This document shows positions 1 through 7,918 of a stretch of DNA of 35,789 nt, piece after piece. The stretch's first letter is position 1. Each line of letters begins with the position of its first letter. The position numbers were made by a program, and so were the translations under genes. Below the pieces are notes generated by a model, which was given only the letters and a program-made list of their open reading frames with translations, made no database searches and had not been told where the DNA came from. The DNA comes from Candidatus Nitrosopolaris wilkensis (GTDB taxonomy: Archaea; Thermoproteota; Nitrososphaeria; Nitrososphaerales; Nitrososphaeraceae). The stretch covers positions 1 to 35,789 of the forward strand of contig QHBN01000193.1 in NCBI GenBank assembly GCA_003176995.1. The letters run 5' to 3'.

Positions 1-188
1 ACAGGCTGTTGCGGCTGTTGTTGCTGCTGCGGTGGTGGACAACTACCGTTTGAATCGGGTTGAGAACCATTAGGACATTGTTGCTGCGGCGGAGTTCCTT
101 GGGCACGAATAGACGCAACCATAGGAAATGCTGTTACCATAGAGATTGCTATGACTAGGCATAGCAATAGTTTAATTATCATTGCCAT
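1..188 (-). CDS. Secreted Pro/Gln-rich protein, N-terminal part
   Basis: Only the first 62 codons lie in the window; the gene runs off the left edge. The start ATG at 188 follows a GGAGGAG ribosome-binding site at about 199-206 on the minus strand, one of the few clear Shine-Dalgarno sequences here. A second in-frame ATG lies at 182. Residues 1-29 are a signal peptide (basic Lys, hydrophobic LLLCLVIAISMV core, cleavage near IRAQG). The rest is low complexity: Pro-Gln runs separated by a repeated pattern of Cys-Pro, Asn-Gly and Asp-Ser. It should be exported. Similar short secreted proteins are common in Nitrososphaerales, but no function can be given. Confidence 0.7.
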   Translation of the reverse strand, partial: MAMIIKLLLCLVIAISMVTAFPMVASIRAQGTPPQQQCPNGSQPDSNGSCPPPQQQQQPQQP

Positions 189-289
189 TAGTGTAAAATC
201 TCCTCCTGCTCAATAATGTTATGGTGACCTGAGTTCTTGGTTTTTGGTGGGTCTCTCATTGACAAACTTGGTATCTCCCTCTACGGCTA

Positions 290-715
290 TCACGATGTTA
301 GTAGGCCATATTCAATCGTCGGAATTCTGTCATCAGCATATTTCTTGCATTTAGGATGTCCGCGCGTGATTTTCTTCCATGGAATAAGTATGTCTAACAT
401 TTCGCAGAACAACTTGATGCTCTTTACTCAGTCCCTGACGGTGGCTCCGCTTGTTTCCTACCTTTCAACTCGCTCTTTCTGAAACTGGATGAATTTTAAC
501 AGGCTTGCGAACGCCCAGTTGAAATCAGTCCTGCTCTTTTTGGCAAACGCTCTCTCCTTGTCTTCCAGAGCTGCTTCTCACTCTATCCTTATAAAGTCCA
601 AATATTTAGCCAGCCTGGTCTTACATCTATCCCTGGTCATCGGTGCCTTTATGGCATAAATATACAGTGACGACGGGTCCAATTCTGATTGCTCTTGTTC
701 CAAACTCTTGTGTTT
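290..715 (-). pseudogene. Tyrosine recombinase/integrase remnant (N-terminal half, three stops)
   Basis: One reading frame on the minus strand gives a continuous match to my recollection of thaumarchaeal tyrosine recombinases: LDPSSLYIYAIKAP, then TRDRCKTRLAKYLDFI, FNWAFASLLKFIQFQKERVE, VKSIKLFCEMLDILIPWKKI and ADDRIPTI. This is the SAM-like core-binding domain. The frame is broken by TGA at 578-580, TAG at 458-460 and TGA at 428-430. It ends at TGA 290-292, before the catalytic domain with the Arg-His-Arg-Tyr residues, which is absent. The remnant begins about 45 nt downstream of the 3' end of the tRNA-Arg gene on the same strand, the usual position of an integrase after site-specific insertion into a tRNA. 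No full-length relative is seen in the window. The family call rests on motif recognition, not a search. Confidence 0.75.
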
Positions 716-761
716 TCACCATCTTTTTGGTAAAACCCACTAAAAAACACTGATATCGTAG

Positions 762-871
762 CGGGCTCGGAGGGATTTGAACCCTCGACCTGACGCTTAG
801 GAGGCGTCCGCGCTATCCATTGTACGCCCGTTATCATGTTTACCGAATTGAACGGTCTGCGCTACGAGCCC
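762..871 (-). tRNA. tRNA-Arg(CCU) with an intron in the D-loop
   Basis: Reading the minus strand: acceptor stem GGGCTCG/CGAGCCC (7 bp), D-stem GCGC/GCGC, anticodon stem GACGC/GCGTC around loop CTCCTAA (anticodon CCT), variable AGGTC, T-arm GAGGG-TTCAAAT-CCCTC and discriminator G. CCA is not encoded. The D-loop measures 45 nt where about 10 is normal, so an intron of roughly 35 nt sits in it, probably just before TGGATA. Archaeal introns at non-canonical sites are removed by the splicing endonuclease at bulge-helix-bulge structures. A CCGTT/AACGG pairing inside the insert could form part of such a structure; I cannot fix the cut sites exactly. Confidence 0.88.
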
Positions 872-981
872 CATTTTTTCAACTTCCGGTCCTACAATTT
901 AAATATTGACAACACTTCTTCTAGTGCATCAAAGAAACTGACGTAACTTAATGGAACCAGTCTTCAGGCCCTTGTTAAGTG

Positions 982-1748
982 TTATTTGAGAGCAAGCCCG
1001 TATTTCCAATTATTTTTTTCCATATCACTGATAAATCCAAGTAACAGGCGTTCAAGTATATGTAGAGTTTCGTCACCCTTTGACCGGCTCGCATGCCGCG
1101 GGGCACCAGTAGCCCCAGTCTTAGTTAGCTCGCTGAATCTCAGTATATCCTTGCGTTTCGTGGTAGCTTAGGAATCGTTTTCTTGGGCGCGTACTTCATG
1201 TCTACCAGATCGGGCCGGACTGATAACATAGCCGAAGTCTCAGCCTCTCCGCCGTGACCGAATCCAACCCATACGCCAAATAGATTTTTGGTCTTCCCCA
1301 CAAGGGTCCACCATGCCTCAAGACACGCTACCACTACGTTAGGATATCTATCTTTAATAGTTCTTGCAGACGATTCTATAGGTGCGATATTGCCGTCGTG
1401 TCCATTTATTATGAGTATTCTGTTAATGCCGTTTTTGATAAGACTTGAACATATGTCTTCAATCGCCATAATCATTGTACTTGGGTCCAACGTTATCGTC
1501 ATCTGAAAGTCGCTGTGATGTGGGCTAACTCCGTAGGGAAAGGCAGGTAGCACCAACACATTCCCTGCTCGGGCGGCAACACGTTTCGCCAATTCCATAG
1601 GAACAAAAAAGTGAGAGCCAAAAGGCAAGTGGTCACGATGATTCTCACATGCACCAAAGACGAGCATAGCTACTGTCTTACTATTTAGATTTTTTCTTAA
1701 TTGGATTGCGTTCATCTCTTCTAGTATACTAGGGAATCCATTGATCAC
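982..1748 (-). pseudogene. Creatininase-family amidohydrolase, frameshifted
   Basis: From GTG 1748 the frame encodes 202 residues of the creatininase family (creatinine amidohydrolase / mycofactocin MftE-like fold): LEEMNAIQL, the ENHRDHLPFG metal motif, LPAFPYGVSPHHSDF, INGHDGN and GHGGEAETSAM. It stops at 1140, but the next frame continues without a break as DILRFSELTKTGATGAP ... ILERLLLGFISDMEKNNW and ends at TAA 982-984, giving the normal family length. A single missing base near 1150-1154 (GCAAGG where GCAAAGG would keep the frame) explains this. The first motif also looks damaged: the position that is usually Asp in 'LPLGTD' is His here (PFGSHF). Recent loss or a sequencing indel are the alternatives. 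Confidence 0.8.
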
Positions 1749-2029
1749 TTCGAATTCTTGTATACTATGGAAGATACCAGTTTAAATTTTTTGAGCATTG
1801 TTCACACAAAATGAATGTCCAGGGTGGTTGTGTGTCTAACGAGTTTTTCCGCCCTTGTACGAATTACAAGTATTCCACCAATCAATAGATTAATGCTCTG
1901 CGTAGACAGGTACCGTCCTGGCAATTGTTAATCGAGTAATGGTGAGCGCAATTTAGGCCCTGTAATCTATAAGCTATGTATCGATATGCAAAAAAGCTCT
2001 AAATTGTAAACCTCTCTATCTTTCCTGTT

Positions 2030-2549
2030 TCAACTATTCGTAACAACTTTTTTTATTTCGTCCAAGTCCATTTCGAAGTACAATCCCTTAGCTTGTGATA
2101 GCTTCTCCATCGCTCTGCTCAGTATGGCAATGCAAATGCTATATTCATCCTTTTGGTCATGAACGAGTGCAGCAGCAATCAAAATGATTCCATTCAGCAG
2201 GTCCCTTTCCTCATGATGAGTGTTTTTGCAGACAGATTCAAGAGCTTCGTGAGCCCCCAGTACTTGTCATCATTGAATAAATCCCTTGCTTTGAGGATTG
2301 CTTCATGCTTTCCCATTCGTTTTTCTACTAAAAGTTCACATTCAGATATTGGCGAAATTGTGGCAAATCTTCGGAGAACCTCTTCCATACTGATGTATTC
2401 AGGAACGCTTGTGTCAAACCTGATATGCTTGCAACACGAGTATCCCGTACAATGACTCCAGTATCGGATACTAGGCTCCGAGCTGTCTTAAGTAGCCAAT
2501 CGGCCTCTCTTGGGATATATTTCACATTTTCCAAATAAATAATGTACAT
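2030..2549 (-). pseudogene. DUF309-family protein split over three frames
   Basis: ATG 2549 starts MYIIYLENVKYIPREADWLL ... VIVRDTRVASI. The homology then moves to a second frame (RFDTSVPEYISMEEVLRRF ... ARDLFNDDKYW) and to a third (AHEALESVCKNTHHEERDLL, then GIILIAAALVHDQKDE and SRAMEKLSQAKGLYFEMDLD), ending at TGA 2030-2032. The shifts are near 2422-2429 and in the C5 run at 2254-2258; each is explained by one lost base. The pieces together make about 173 residues, matching thaumarchaeal DUF309 proteins, whose central motif is W-E-A/C-H-E-x-L/F-E. Function of the family is unknown. It was called from recalled family pattern. Confidence 0.75.
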
Positions 2550-2642
2550 TTGCATGATGCACAAAAGTCCTTTAGACCACGCACTCACCTACACACCTAT
2601 TACAGATATCGCAAGAAAAAAAGTATGCTGCACCGTACCCAT

Positions 2643-3467
2643 TTATTGAGTGGTTGTGAATACGTAAGCAGTATCAAACGTCTGGTCGTTAGTCCAACAA
2701 GTAGGTAAAGTAATACATTTTTTTATCTTGAGTTCATACATTTCGATAATTTTACCCCATCCCCATCCGGTCTTATCTCTTGAATATTTTTTCATTATGT
2801 GGGTTCCCATAAAATTGAATCCGGCACATTCTCTTAGCTCAGATATTTCCATGATACGGGGAATCGCAAAGCTTGCAAGCATGTCACCCCATTCCGGCAA
2901 TCCCGAAATAAAGAACATAGGTTTGGAAAGATGAAGCGAATCGTATGCAAATTTCGTGGCATCGCCTTGATGTATCTCGTATTCAACGTCAGTTAAAGCA
3001 GAAATTTCATGCTGGAGGCTTGTAAGTTTGCTATCAATTTCTATCCCGACCGACCTAAGCCCTAATAACTTGCCACAGTATGCAATTCTACCGTCCCCAG
3101 ATCCTATATCAACAATATCTGTGAAGCCTAATAATTTGGCTCCTAATGCTAAAGCGTAGGCAGAGAGCATCCACGTGGGGTAAAAGGGCTGGTAATTTGC
3201 ATCATATTTTTTCGTATCCAACCAGTAATCGTTGATATCACCGAGGTAAGCTCTACACGGAATATCAAATACAGGTATATCCTCGGATTCAACATAGATG
3301 GGGTTGCAGTTCACAAAATCGTTTATACGCAATAACGCTTGTTCAGCTATCGGTATTAATGTAGAATACGACAACGGTATTACCTCTCTGACAATGCCTC
3401 GGGTAGCGTGATGTTTGATAAATTCATTTTTCAACTTTACAATACCGTGTGTGACTGAATAGCTCAT
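2643..3467 (-). CDS. Class I SAM-dependent methyltransferase, unknown substrate
   Basis: 274 residues. The Rossmann-type SAM-binding motif I is VDIGSGDGRIAY at about 119-130, followed by motif II acidic residues in VGIEID (about 140-145) and a motif III region around QGDATKFAY. The 118-residue N-terminal part precedes the methyltransferase core and carries many aromatic residues just before it (YQPFYPTWM). No transmembrane segment is seen. Methyl acceptor unknown; close homologues would be annotated as conserved thaumarchaeal methyltransferase. The start ATG at 3467 lies 18 nt after the stop of the small zinc-ribbon gene upstream, so the two may be co-transcribed. Confidence 0.85.
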   Translation of the reverse strand: MSYSVTHGIVKLKNEFIKHHATRGIVREVIPLSYSTLIPIAEQALLRINDFVNCNPIYVESEDIPVFDIPCRAYLGDINDYWLDTKKYDANYQPFYPTWMLSAYALALGAKLLGFTDIVDIGSGDGRIAYCGKLLGLRSVGIEIDSKLTSLQHEISALTDVEYEIHQGDATKFAYDSLHLSKPMFFISGLPEWGDMLASFAIPRIMEISELRECAGFNFMGTHIMKKYSRDKTGWGWGKIIEMYELKIKKCITLPTCWTNDQTFDTAYVFTTTQ

Positions 3468-3485
3468 TTCAGAAACCTCACCTAT

Positions 3486-3662
3486 TCAATAAACGGATTC
3501 AGCACTGGGTCTCAATCCTCTTTTGAAACTCGTACGTCCACACGTTTTACAACGGTAGAGTCTCTTACGCTTGTACGTATAAACTACCTCCTCTACTTCA
3601 ATAACATCATGTATCGTTCTTATCATACATCTATCGCAGAAACGCTTTTCCGGAGTTGTCAA
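3486..3662 (-). CDS. Small zinc-ribbon protein (58 aa)
   Basis: From TTG 3662 the frame reads LTTPEKRFCDRC, MIRTIHDVIEVEE, VVYTYKRKRLYRCKTCGRTS and ends at TGA 3486-3488. Two CxxC knuckles (Cys9/12 and Cys38/41) separated by 25 residues form a classic zinc ribbon, with a basic second half. No ATG precedes the first knuckle (an in-frame TAG lies 2 codons upstream), so TTG is the only start that keeps both knuckles. It sits 18 nt upstream of the methyltransferase and may be its operon partner. Nucleic-acid or protein binding is likely; no specific role can be assigned. Confidence 0.55.
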   Translation of the reverse strand: MTTPEKRFCDRCMIRTIHDVIEVEEVVYTYKRKRLYRCKTCGRTSFKRGLRPSAESVY

Positions 3663-3846
3663 AAGCTAGCTACATTCCGACCTGATTGCATTTATGAACC
3701 TAACCTGGCTGGTCTTGCATTAGTTTCTTCGCATATCTCGGTACATCGAAAAAGGGGAGAGCAGCTACTACTGGATGGAGAAATGTCGTAGAGAATTTCC
3801 TTGTCTGCCGGTGTATGGTTTGTTGTTTAGTATTGTATACAAGAAC

Positions 3847-4773
3847 TTAGTCTACTTGTAAATGTAGTTTCTGTGCGAGTAATTTCGGGACCTCAGCTGG
3901 TCGTTTTGCAACTGGCACACCTGCCTTTTCAAATTTCATAAATTTTGATTCTGCTGAGCCATAGTTTCCATAGACGATCGCACCAGCGTGTCCCATCCTC
4001 TTTTCTTTTGGTGCAGTTCTCCCAGCGATATACGCTATAACAGCTTTGGGGAATCTTGTTTCGATCAAATAATCTGCAAGTAGTTCTTCAGCATCACCGC
4101 CGATTTCGCCTACGACTACCACCGATCGAACGTCATCTTTATTCCTAATCAAGTTAAAAGCTTCGATAAGATTTGTTCCGTTTATGGGATCGCCACCTAT
4201 TCCAAGACATAACCTCTGTCCGAATCCTGACTTGGTCAAGTTATAAGAGACCTCATACATTAACGTGCCGCTGCGTGAAAACACTACCGTATCACCTGAC
4301 TTAAAGGGTTGTGCCGGCATGATACCAACCTTCATAACTTGGGGGACGATTATGCCAGGCGTATTAGGTCCCACCATTTTTGCTCCCTTTGTCTTCGCGT
4401 ACTCTAAAACTTTTACTGAATCTCTTATTGGTACATGCTCCGGGACAGCTATCAATAATTTTATCCCACTATCTAAGGCATCTTCTGCGGCGTTAAGGAA
4501 AAAAGGTGCAGGTACAAACATCCCAGAAATCTTTGCCCCTGTCGATTTAACAGCTTCAGCCATATTGTCAAAGACAGGAATTCCTTCAAAGGTCTGGCCT
4601 CCTTTGCCAGGAGTGACACCAGCCACAATATTTGTGCCATAGGCGGTCATTAATCTAGAATGGGTGGAACCAAAGCTCCCAGTTATTCCTTGAATTATGA
4701 CAGGTTTTTTCTTGTAATCCTCATCTTCTTCCCTGCCGACCAATATCTCAAATATGTCGTATTCTTTATCCAC
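3847..4773 (-). CDS. sucD: Succinyl-CoA synthetase (ADP/GDP-forming), alpha subunit
   Basis: 308 residues; converts succinyl-CoA, ADP/GDP and phosphate to succinate and ATP/GTP, or the reverse, with the beta subunit. CoA-binding Rossmann part: IIQGITGSFGSTHSRLM (about 26-42) and TPGKGGQTFEGIPVF. Ligase part: GPNTPGII, FSRSGTLMYEV, GIGGDPINGTN and the phosphohistidine loop APKEKRMGHAGAIV with catalytic His262. About 20 charged residues precede the usual bacterial start. It follows sucC by 18 nt and is clearly the second gene of that operon. In AOA the enzyme links the oxidative/reductive TCA reactions to the succinyl-CoA pool of the hydroxypropionate/hydroxybutyrate cycle (family knowledge). 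Confidence 0.96.
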   Translation of the reverse strand: MDKEYDIFEILVGREEDEDYKKKPVIIQGITGSFGSTHSRLMTAYGTNIVAGVTPGKGGQTFEGIPVFDNMAEAVKSTGAKISGMFVPAPFFLNAAEDALDSGIKLLIAVPEHVPIRDSVKVLEYAKTKGAKMVGPNTPGIIVPQVMKVGIMPAQPFKSGDTVVFSRSGTLMYEVSYNLTKSGFGQRLCLGIGGDPINGTNLIEAFNLIRNKDDVRSVVVVGEIGGDAEELLADYLIETRFPKAVIAYIAGRTAPKEKRMGHAGAIVYGNYGSAESKFMKFEKAGVPVAKRPAEVPKLLAQKLHLQVD

Positions 4774-4791
4774 TATTTTCTCTCCTCTCTA

Positions 4792-5895
4792 TCACGAAAC
4801 TTGGTCAACTACGTCATGTATGGCTTCTTCTACCGTGCCATATAATTTCGCTTGGCTTCCAGCGAGCATTGCTTTGGCTTTTTCAGATTCTGCCCCGGTG
4901 ATCCTTGCGAACAAGGGTGCGTCGATCAGATTATTTTTATAGGCATCCAGTATTGCTTGAGCAACTAAGTTTGTTTTTACAATTCCGCCGAAAAGATTCA
5001 CCAGGATACCTCGAACCCTTCTTATTTTGCTAATGACCGTTAGCGCTTCATAAATCGTCTCAGTAGTTGCTCCACCTCCAAAGTCAAGAAAGCAGCCAGC
5101 CTTACCACCTGCATCTGTGACCATGTCAACTGTAGACATTACCAAGCCGGCCCCGTTTCCAATGATGGCGATATTCCCATCCAGTTCCACCAATGAAAAG
5201 CCGCTCTTTCCGGCTTGCTCCTCCAATTCGGAAATATGCTTGTACTTCTTTAGTTCGGCATGTCTAAACATCGCGTTGTCATCTATTATCACTTTCGCGT
5301 CTAGTGCCATCAGAGAGCCGTCACTCAACACGGCCATAGGATTGACCTCCGCTAGCTCAGCCTCTTCTTCCATAACCAATTTTGAGAGCTTCATTGTAAA
5401 ATCTATAAAGGCGGTTGGTGTGATGCCCACTAAACCTAATTTCTGGGCTGCGCCTTCGGCAATCTCAGGAGATACTCCCTCTAAGGGGATATCAAATATT
5501 ACCTTGTTGTCTACGCTTTCAATTTCTATTCCTCCTTCTGCTGACGCAATTAATGAATAGCATCTCCTGCTTCTGTTCAGAAAAAAAGATAAATAAAGTT
5601 CGCTTTTTATGTCTACCACTTCCTCAACCAAAATCCCCCGAGGCATTTCGCCTTTTACCTCCTGGTTTATGAGGTCGTCGAATTTAGGTAAAAGTTCGGA
5701 GGCGCTTTTGCATTTTAAGATTGCACCAGCCTTGCCCCTTCCGCCGACGGTAAGTTGCGACTTTAATACCACCGGATATCCGAGTTTGGTTGCGGCCTGA
5801 ATGGCTTCATCCATATAGTTAACGAGAGTTGCTGCCGGGACTGAGATACCGTACTGCGACAAAAGTTCCTTTCCTTGAAATTCAAGCAATCTCAT
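4792..5895 (-). CDS. sucC: Succinyl-CoA synthetase, beta subunit
   Basis: ATP-grasp subunit, 367 residues from MRLLEFQGKELL. Visible landmarks: VVLKSQLTVGGRGKAGAI (nucleotide-binding loop), GILVEEVVD, EVNPMAVLSDGSL with metal ligands, FLDFGGGATTETIYEAL and NLFGGIVKTN in the C-terminal ligase half. A longer frame to TTG 5916 exists. I chose ATG 5895 because bacterial and archaeal SucC begin M-x-L-x-E-F/Y-Q and because a TATA box at 5924-5932 puts the transcript start at about 5901, after the TTG. It heads the sucCD operon. Confidence 0.96.
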   Translation of the reverse strand: MRLLEFQGKELLSQYGISVPAATLVNYMDEAIQAATKLGYPVVLKSQLTVGGRGKAGAILKCKSASELLPKFDDLINQEVKGEMPRGILVEEVVDIKSELYLSFFLNRSRRCYSLIASAEGGIEIESVDNKVIFDIPLEGVSPEIAEGAAQKLGLVGITPTAFIDFTMKLSKLVMEEEAELAEVNPMAVLSDGSLMALDAKVIIDDNAMFRHAELKKYKHISELEEQAGKSGFSLVELDGNIAIIGNGAGLVMSTVDMVTDAGGKAGCFLDFGGGATTETIYEALTVISKIRRVRGILVNLFGGIVKTNLVAQAILDAYKNNLIDAPLFARITGAESEKAKAMLAGSQAKLYGTVEEAIHDVVDQVS

Positions 5896-5923
5896 GTAAG
5901 CGCAGAGGACATTCAAATGCGCT

Positions 5924-5932
5924 TATTTATAA
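5924..5932 (-). promoter_or_regulatory. TATA box of sucCD
   Basis: TTATAAATA on the minus strand is centred about 33 nt before ATG 5895. With the archaeal spacing of about 26 nt to the start point, the leader would be only some 6 nt, that is nearly leaderless. It supports the shorter sucC start. Confidence 0.6.
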
Positions 5933-6724
5933 TCCTATTTTCTTCGGGGCTTAAGTTGCGAGGGAGTGGGGATTGGTATAAACCAATTTTTTAGAGTGGG
6001 TGTAATCTAAGACATATTGCTCCACTCAAACAGTTAGTAATCCAAATTTGATATGCCTGAACGCAGATATCTCAACCAGATCTGCATACTTTCAGTTCAC
6101 ATTCTTCTTTCATGCGTGGGTGGTGATCAATGAGATACCTAGGTAACCTATTTGAACGCTACAAACGGAATAATCGTAAATAACCTGCGTGTGACGCGTC
6201 GTAATCCAAGAAATTTGAAAATTTATATACAGTTGTCCCGAAGTACGCATATGCACACGGCAACATGGCTGATAGTCCTGACGATGATTGTGGTTGGATC
6301 AATCCCGGTCTTGCTAATAGCGTTAACAACGACGCCTCATCCAAAATTGTTACTGGCTACGCAGCAAGCCCCACTAATTCTCTGGGCGTTACACCATTCA
6401 AGCATACTTTAGAGATTGGATTCAGTCAGAGCATTAGTAAATTTACTCAAATTGCTTTGAATTTGGATGAATAAAATACCTAGTGAGGTTTTCGAAATTA
6501 CCTTTGAACATTCTTAATTTTGGCGTCCTCATCTGGTTATGAGTACCCATCTCGCAGTCAGCATCGTCTCCCGCCTTTGGGATCCAAATAATCATTTATC
6601 CTTCAATACTTGTCATGTTGATGCTCTCTCCCTGTCGCGTGGTAAATGCGCGTTGTTTGCTATCTATTTTGTATCCATCTTATGACCACAAAACTTTTGT
6701 ATTAATGCCGGTCAGTCACACCGT
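5933..6724. other. Long intergenic region, one doubtful ORF
   Basis: Apart from the weak 69-codon frame at 6265-6474 I see no gene. It holds the start region of sucC on the left and, on the right, an AT-rich stretch (TTGTATTAAT at 6697-6706) that fits a TATA box for the TTG start at 6725. Other open frames on either strand have no recognisable protein character. Confidence 0.5.
6265..6474 (+). CDS. Possible small protein (69 aa), unrecognised
   Basis: An ATG frame with a TTTATATA box at 6220-6227, about 40 nt upstream, so a short-leader transcript is possible. The product starts with an acidic stretch (MADSPDDDCGW) and ends LEIGFSQSISKFTQIALNLDE (split: LEIGFSQSIS, KFTQIALNLDE). There are no domains I know. 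It overlaps an equally long frame in another register, so coding is unproven. Confidence 0.3.
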   Translation: MADSPDDDCGWINPGLANSVNNDASSKIVTGYAASPTNSLGVTPFKHTLEIGFSQSISKFTQIALNLDE

Positions 6725-7057
6725 TTGGCAAAACGTCAATTCACCATAGACACGGGGAGAGAAAAAATTCCTGTAGAGGGGCATGCTCATAAGAACGTAG
6801 CAGTTAAATATTTAATGAGAAGACGTAGATCCTTATTAGGAACCAGGGATCCCCAAAAAGTGGATACACTGTATTCCAGTCTGCCGACAAATATCAAAAT
6901 TATTGGTAAACAACTAACTCATGAATATAAAATAAATTGGGAGAGAGTTGGTTCAGCAGAATTTGAAGGATCGCGTTTCGTTTTCACGATGGATGAAGAA
7001 CAACTCCAAGATGCTGATTCTATTCACAATGTGCCCACCGTAGCAAACATGGGGTAA
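6725..7057 (+). CDS. Conserved hypothetical protein (110 aa)
   Basis: Starts at TTG 6725 (LAKRQFTIDTGREKIPVEGH); a TATA-like TTGTATTAAT centred about 24 nt upstream fits a leaderless mRNA, and no in-frame ATG is available. The N-terminal 45 residues are basic with an RRRRS cluster, the C-terminal 45 are acidic (FTMDEEQLQDADS). Predicted to be soluble with mixed alpha/beta character. I do not recognise a family. It stands alone, with 234 nt to the next gene. Confidence 0.6.
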   Translation: MAKRQFTIDTGREKIPVEGHAHKNVAVKYLMRRRRSLLGTRDPQKVDTLYSSLPTNIKIIGKQLTHEYKINWERVGSAEFEGSRFVFTMDEEQLQDADSIHNVPTVANMG

Positions 7058-7291
7058 GTAAAGAATAGAGGAACTCACACTCCACTGTAAGAGTTACTCA
7101 TCAAAAATCTTTTATCCTTGACGGCTATGCCTATGTGGATTATGACGTCTGAGTTAATTTAAGTTTAGGTTTGGGTTTAGACAGACGAGGAGTAGTCATG
7201 GTAGCCTTGGAGTACATCACAAATCGTAACCGAGGCCTGGGTCGCAGTTAAATAGGAAAGTCTGTTAACAGCCACTCAGTAATAAAGACTT

Positions 7292-7918
7292 GTGTCCAAT
7301 TCTATTCTGCCCTTCAAACACTGTGACGCAGGAGGCCGCTGGACGAGGTTTCACGCGGAGAAAAAAGGCATCCGAGTATTTGGAATAGCGGAAAGCTTAA
7401 AGAAATCCTGCGTGACTTCCACACTTGCCGGGGTAGTAATGCGCCGGGATCTGATAATTGATGGTATGGCTTTTGGTACCGTCACGATTAGAGGCAATGA
7501 TTCTACACAAAACATCTTGACCATGATTAGGTCATTAAAAAGGAACGACGTTAATTGCATAATGCTTGACGGCCTTATTATTAGCATGTACAACATAATA
7601 CACGGGGAAGAAATTAGAGAAAAGACCGGTGTCCCAGTTATTGCGATAACATTCAAGGACTCGCAAGGACTTGAAGGGGCTATACAACGCCATTTTCCCA
7701 ACGACTCGAAGCTAAAATTAGAACAATATCGTAACCTAGGACAGAGAGAGCAAATTCTCTTAAAGACTGGTAAGTTTGTCTTTCTGCGGTACTGGGGGCT
7801 AAGCTCAAAAGAAGCCTCCGCGATAGTCAATTCGTTTACCCTCCAAGGTTCTATTCCAGAGCCGATAAGAATAGCAAAACTTGTTGCGCGTGCCAGTAAC
7901 CGTAGAAGTAGTCGATAA
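7292..7918 (+). CDS. DUF99 family protein
   Basis: 208 residues from GTG 7292. Matches the archaeal DUF99 pattern: KKGIRVFGIAES near the N-terminus, GVVMRRDLIIDGMAFGTVTI, then GNDST, MLDGLIISMYNII and GVPVIAITFKDS. DUF99 proteins are related in fold to endonuclease V (RNase H-like), and the two conserved Asp residues visible in LIIDG and MLDGL are in keeping with that. No activity is established for the family as far as I know. The C-terminal 20 residues are basic. A GTTAAATA box lies near 7247-7254. It is the only gene of its transcription unit. Confidence 0.85.
   Translation: MSNSILPFKHCDAGGRWTRFHAEKKGIRVFGIAESLKKSCVTSTLAGVVMRRDLIIDGMAFGTVTIRGNDSTQNILTMIRSLKRNDVNCIMLDGLIISMYNIIHGEEIREKTGVPVIAITFKDSQGLEGAIQRHFPNDSKLKLEQYRNLGQREQILLKTGKFVFLRYWGLSSKEASAIVNSFTLQGSIPEPIRIAKLVARASNRRSSR

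Noticed and set aside
237-482. 81-codon plus-strand ORF
   Set aside because: It is the antisense shadow of the integrase remnant; the minus strand shows the recognisable protein.
649-837. 62-codon minus-strand ORF ending near the tRNA
   Set aside because: It reads through the tRNA-Arg gene (its translation is the tRNA sequence) and is not a protein.
3609-3791. 60-codon plus-strand ORF
   Set aside because: Overlaps the zinc-ribbon gene antisense and has no protein character.
6152-6412. 86-codon plus-strand ORF with hydrophobic middle
   Set aside because: No promoter at a suitable distance, overlaps the 6265 frame and an antisense frame; no way to prefer it.
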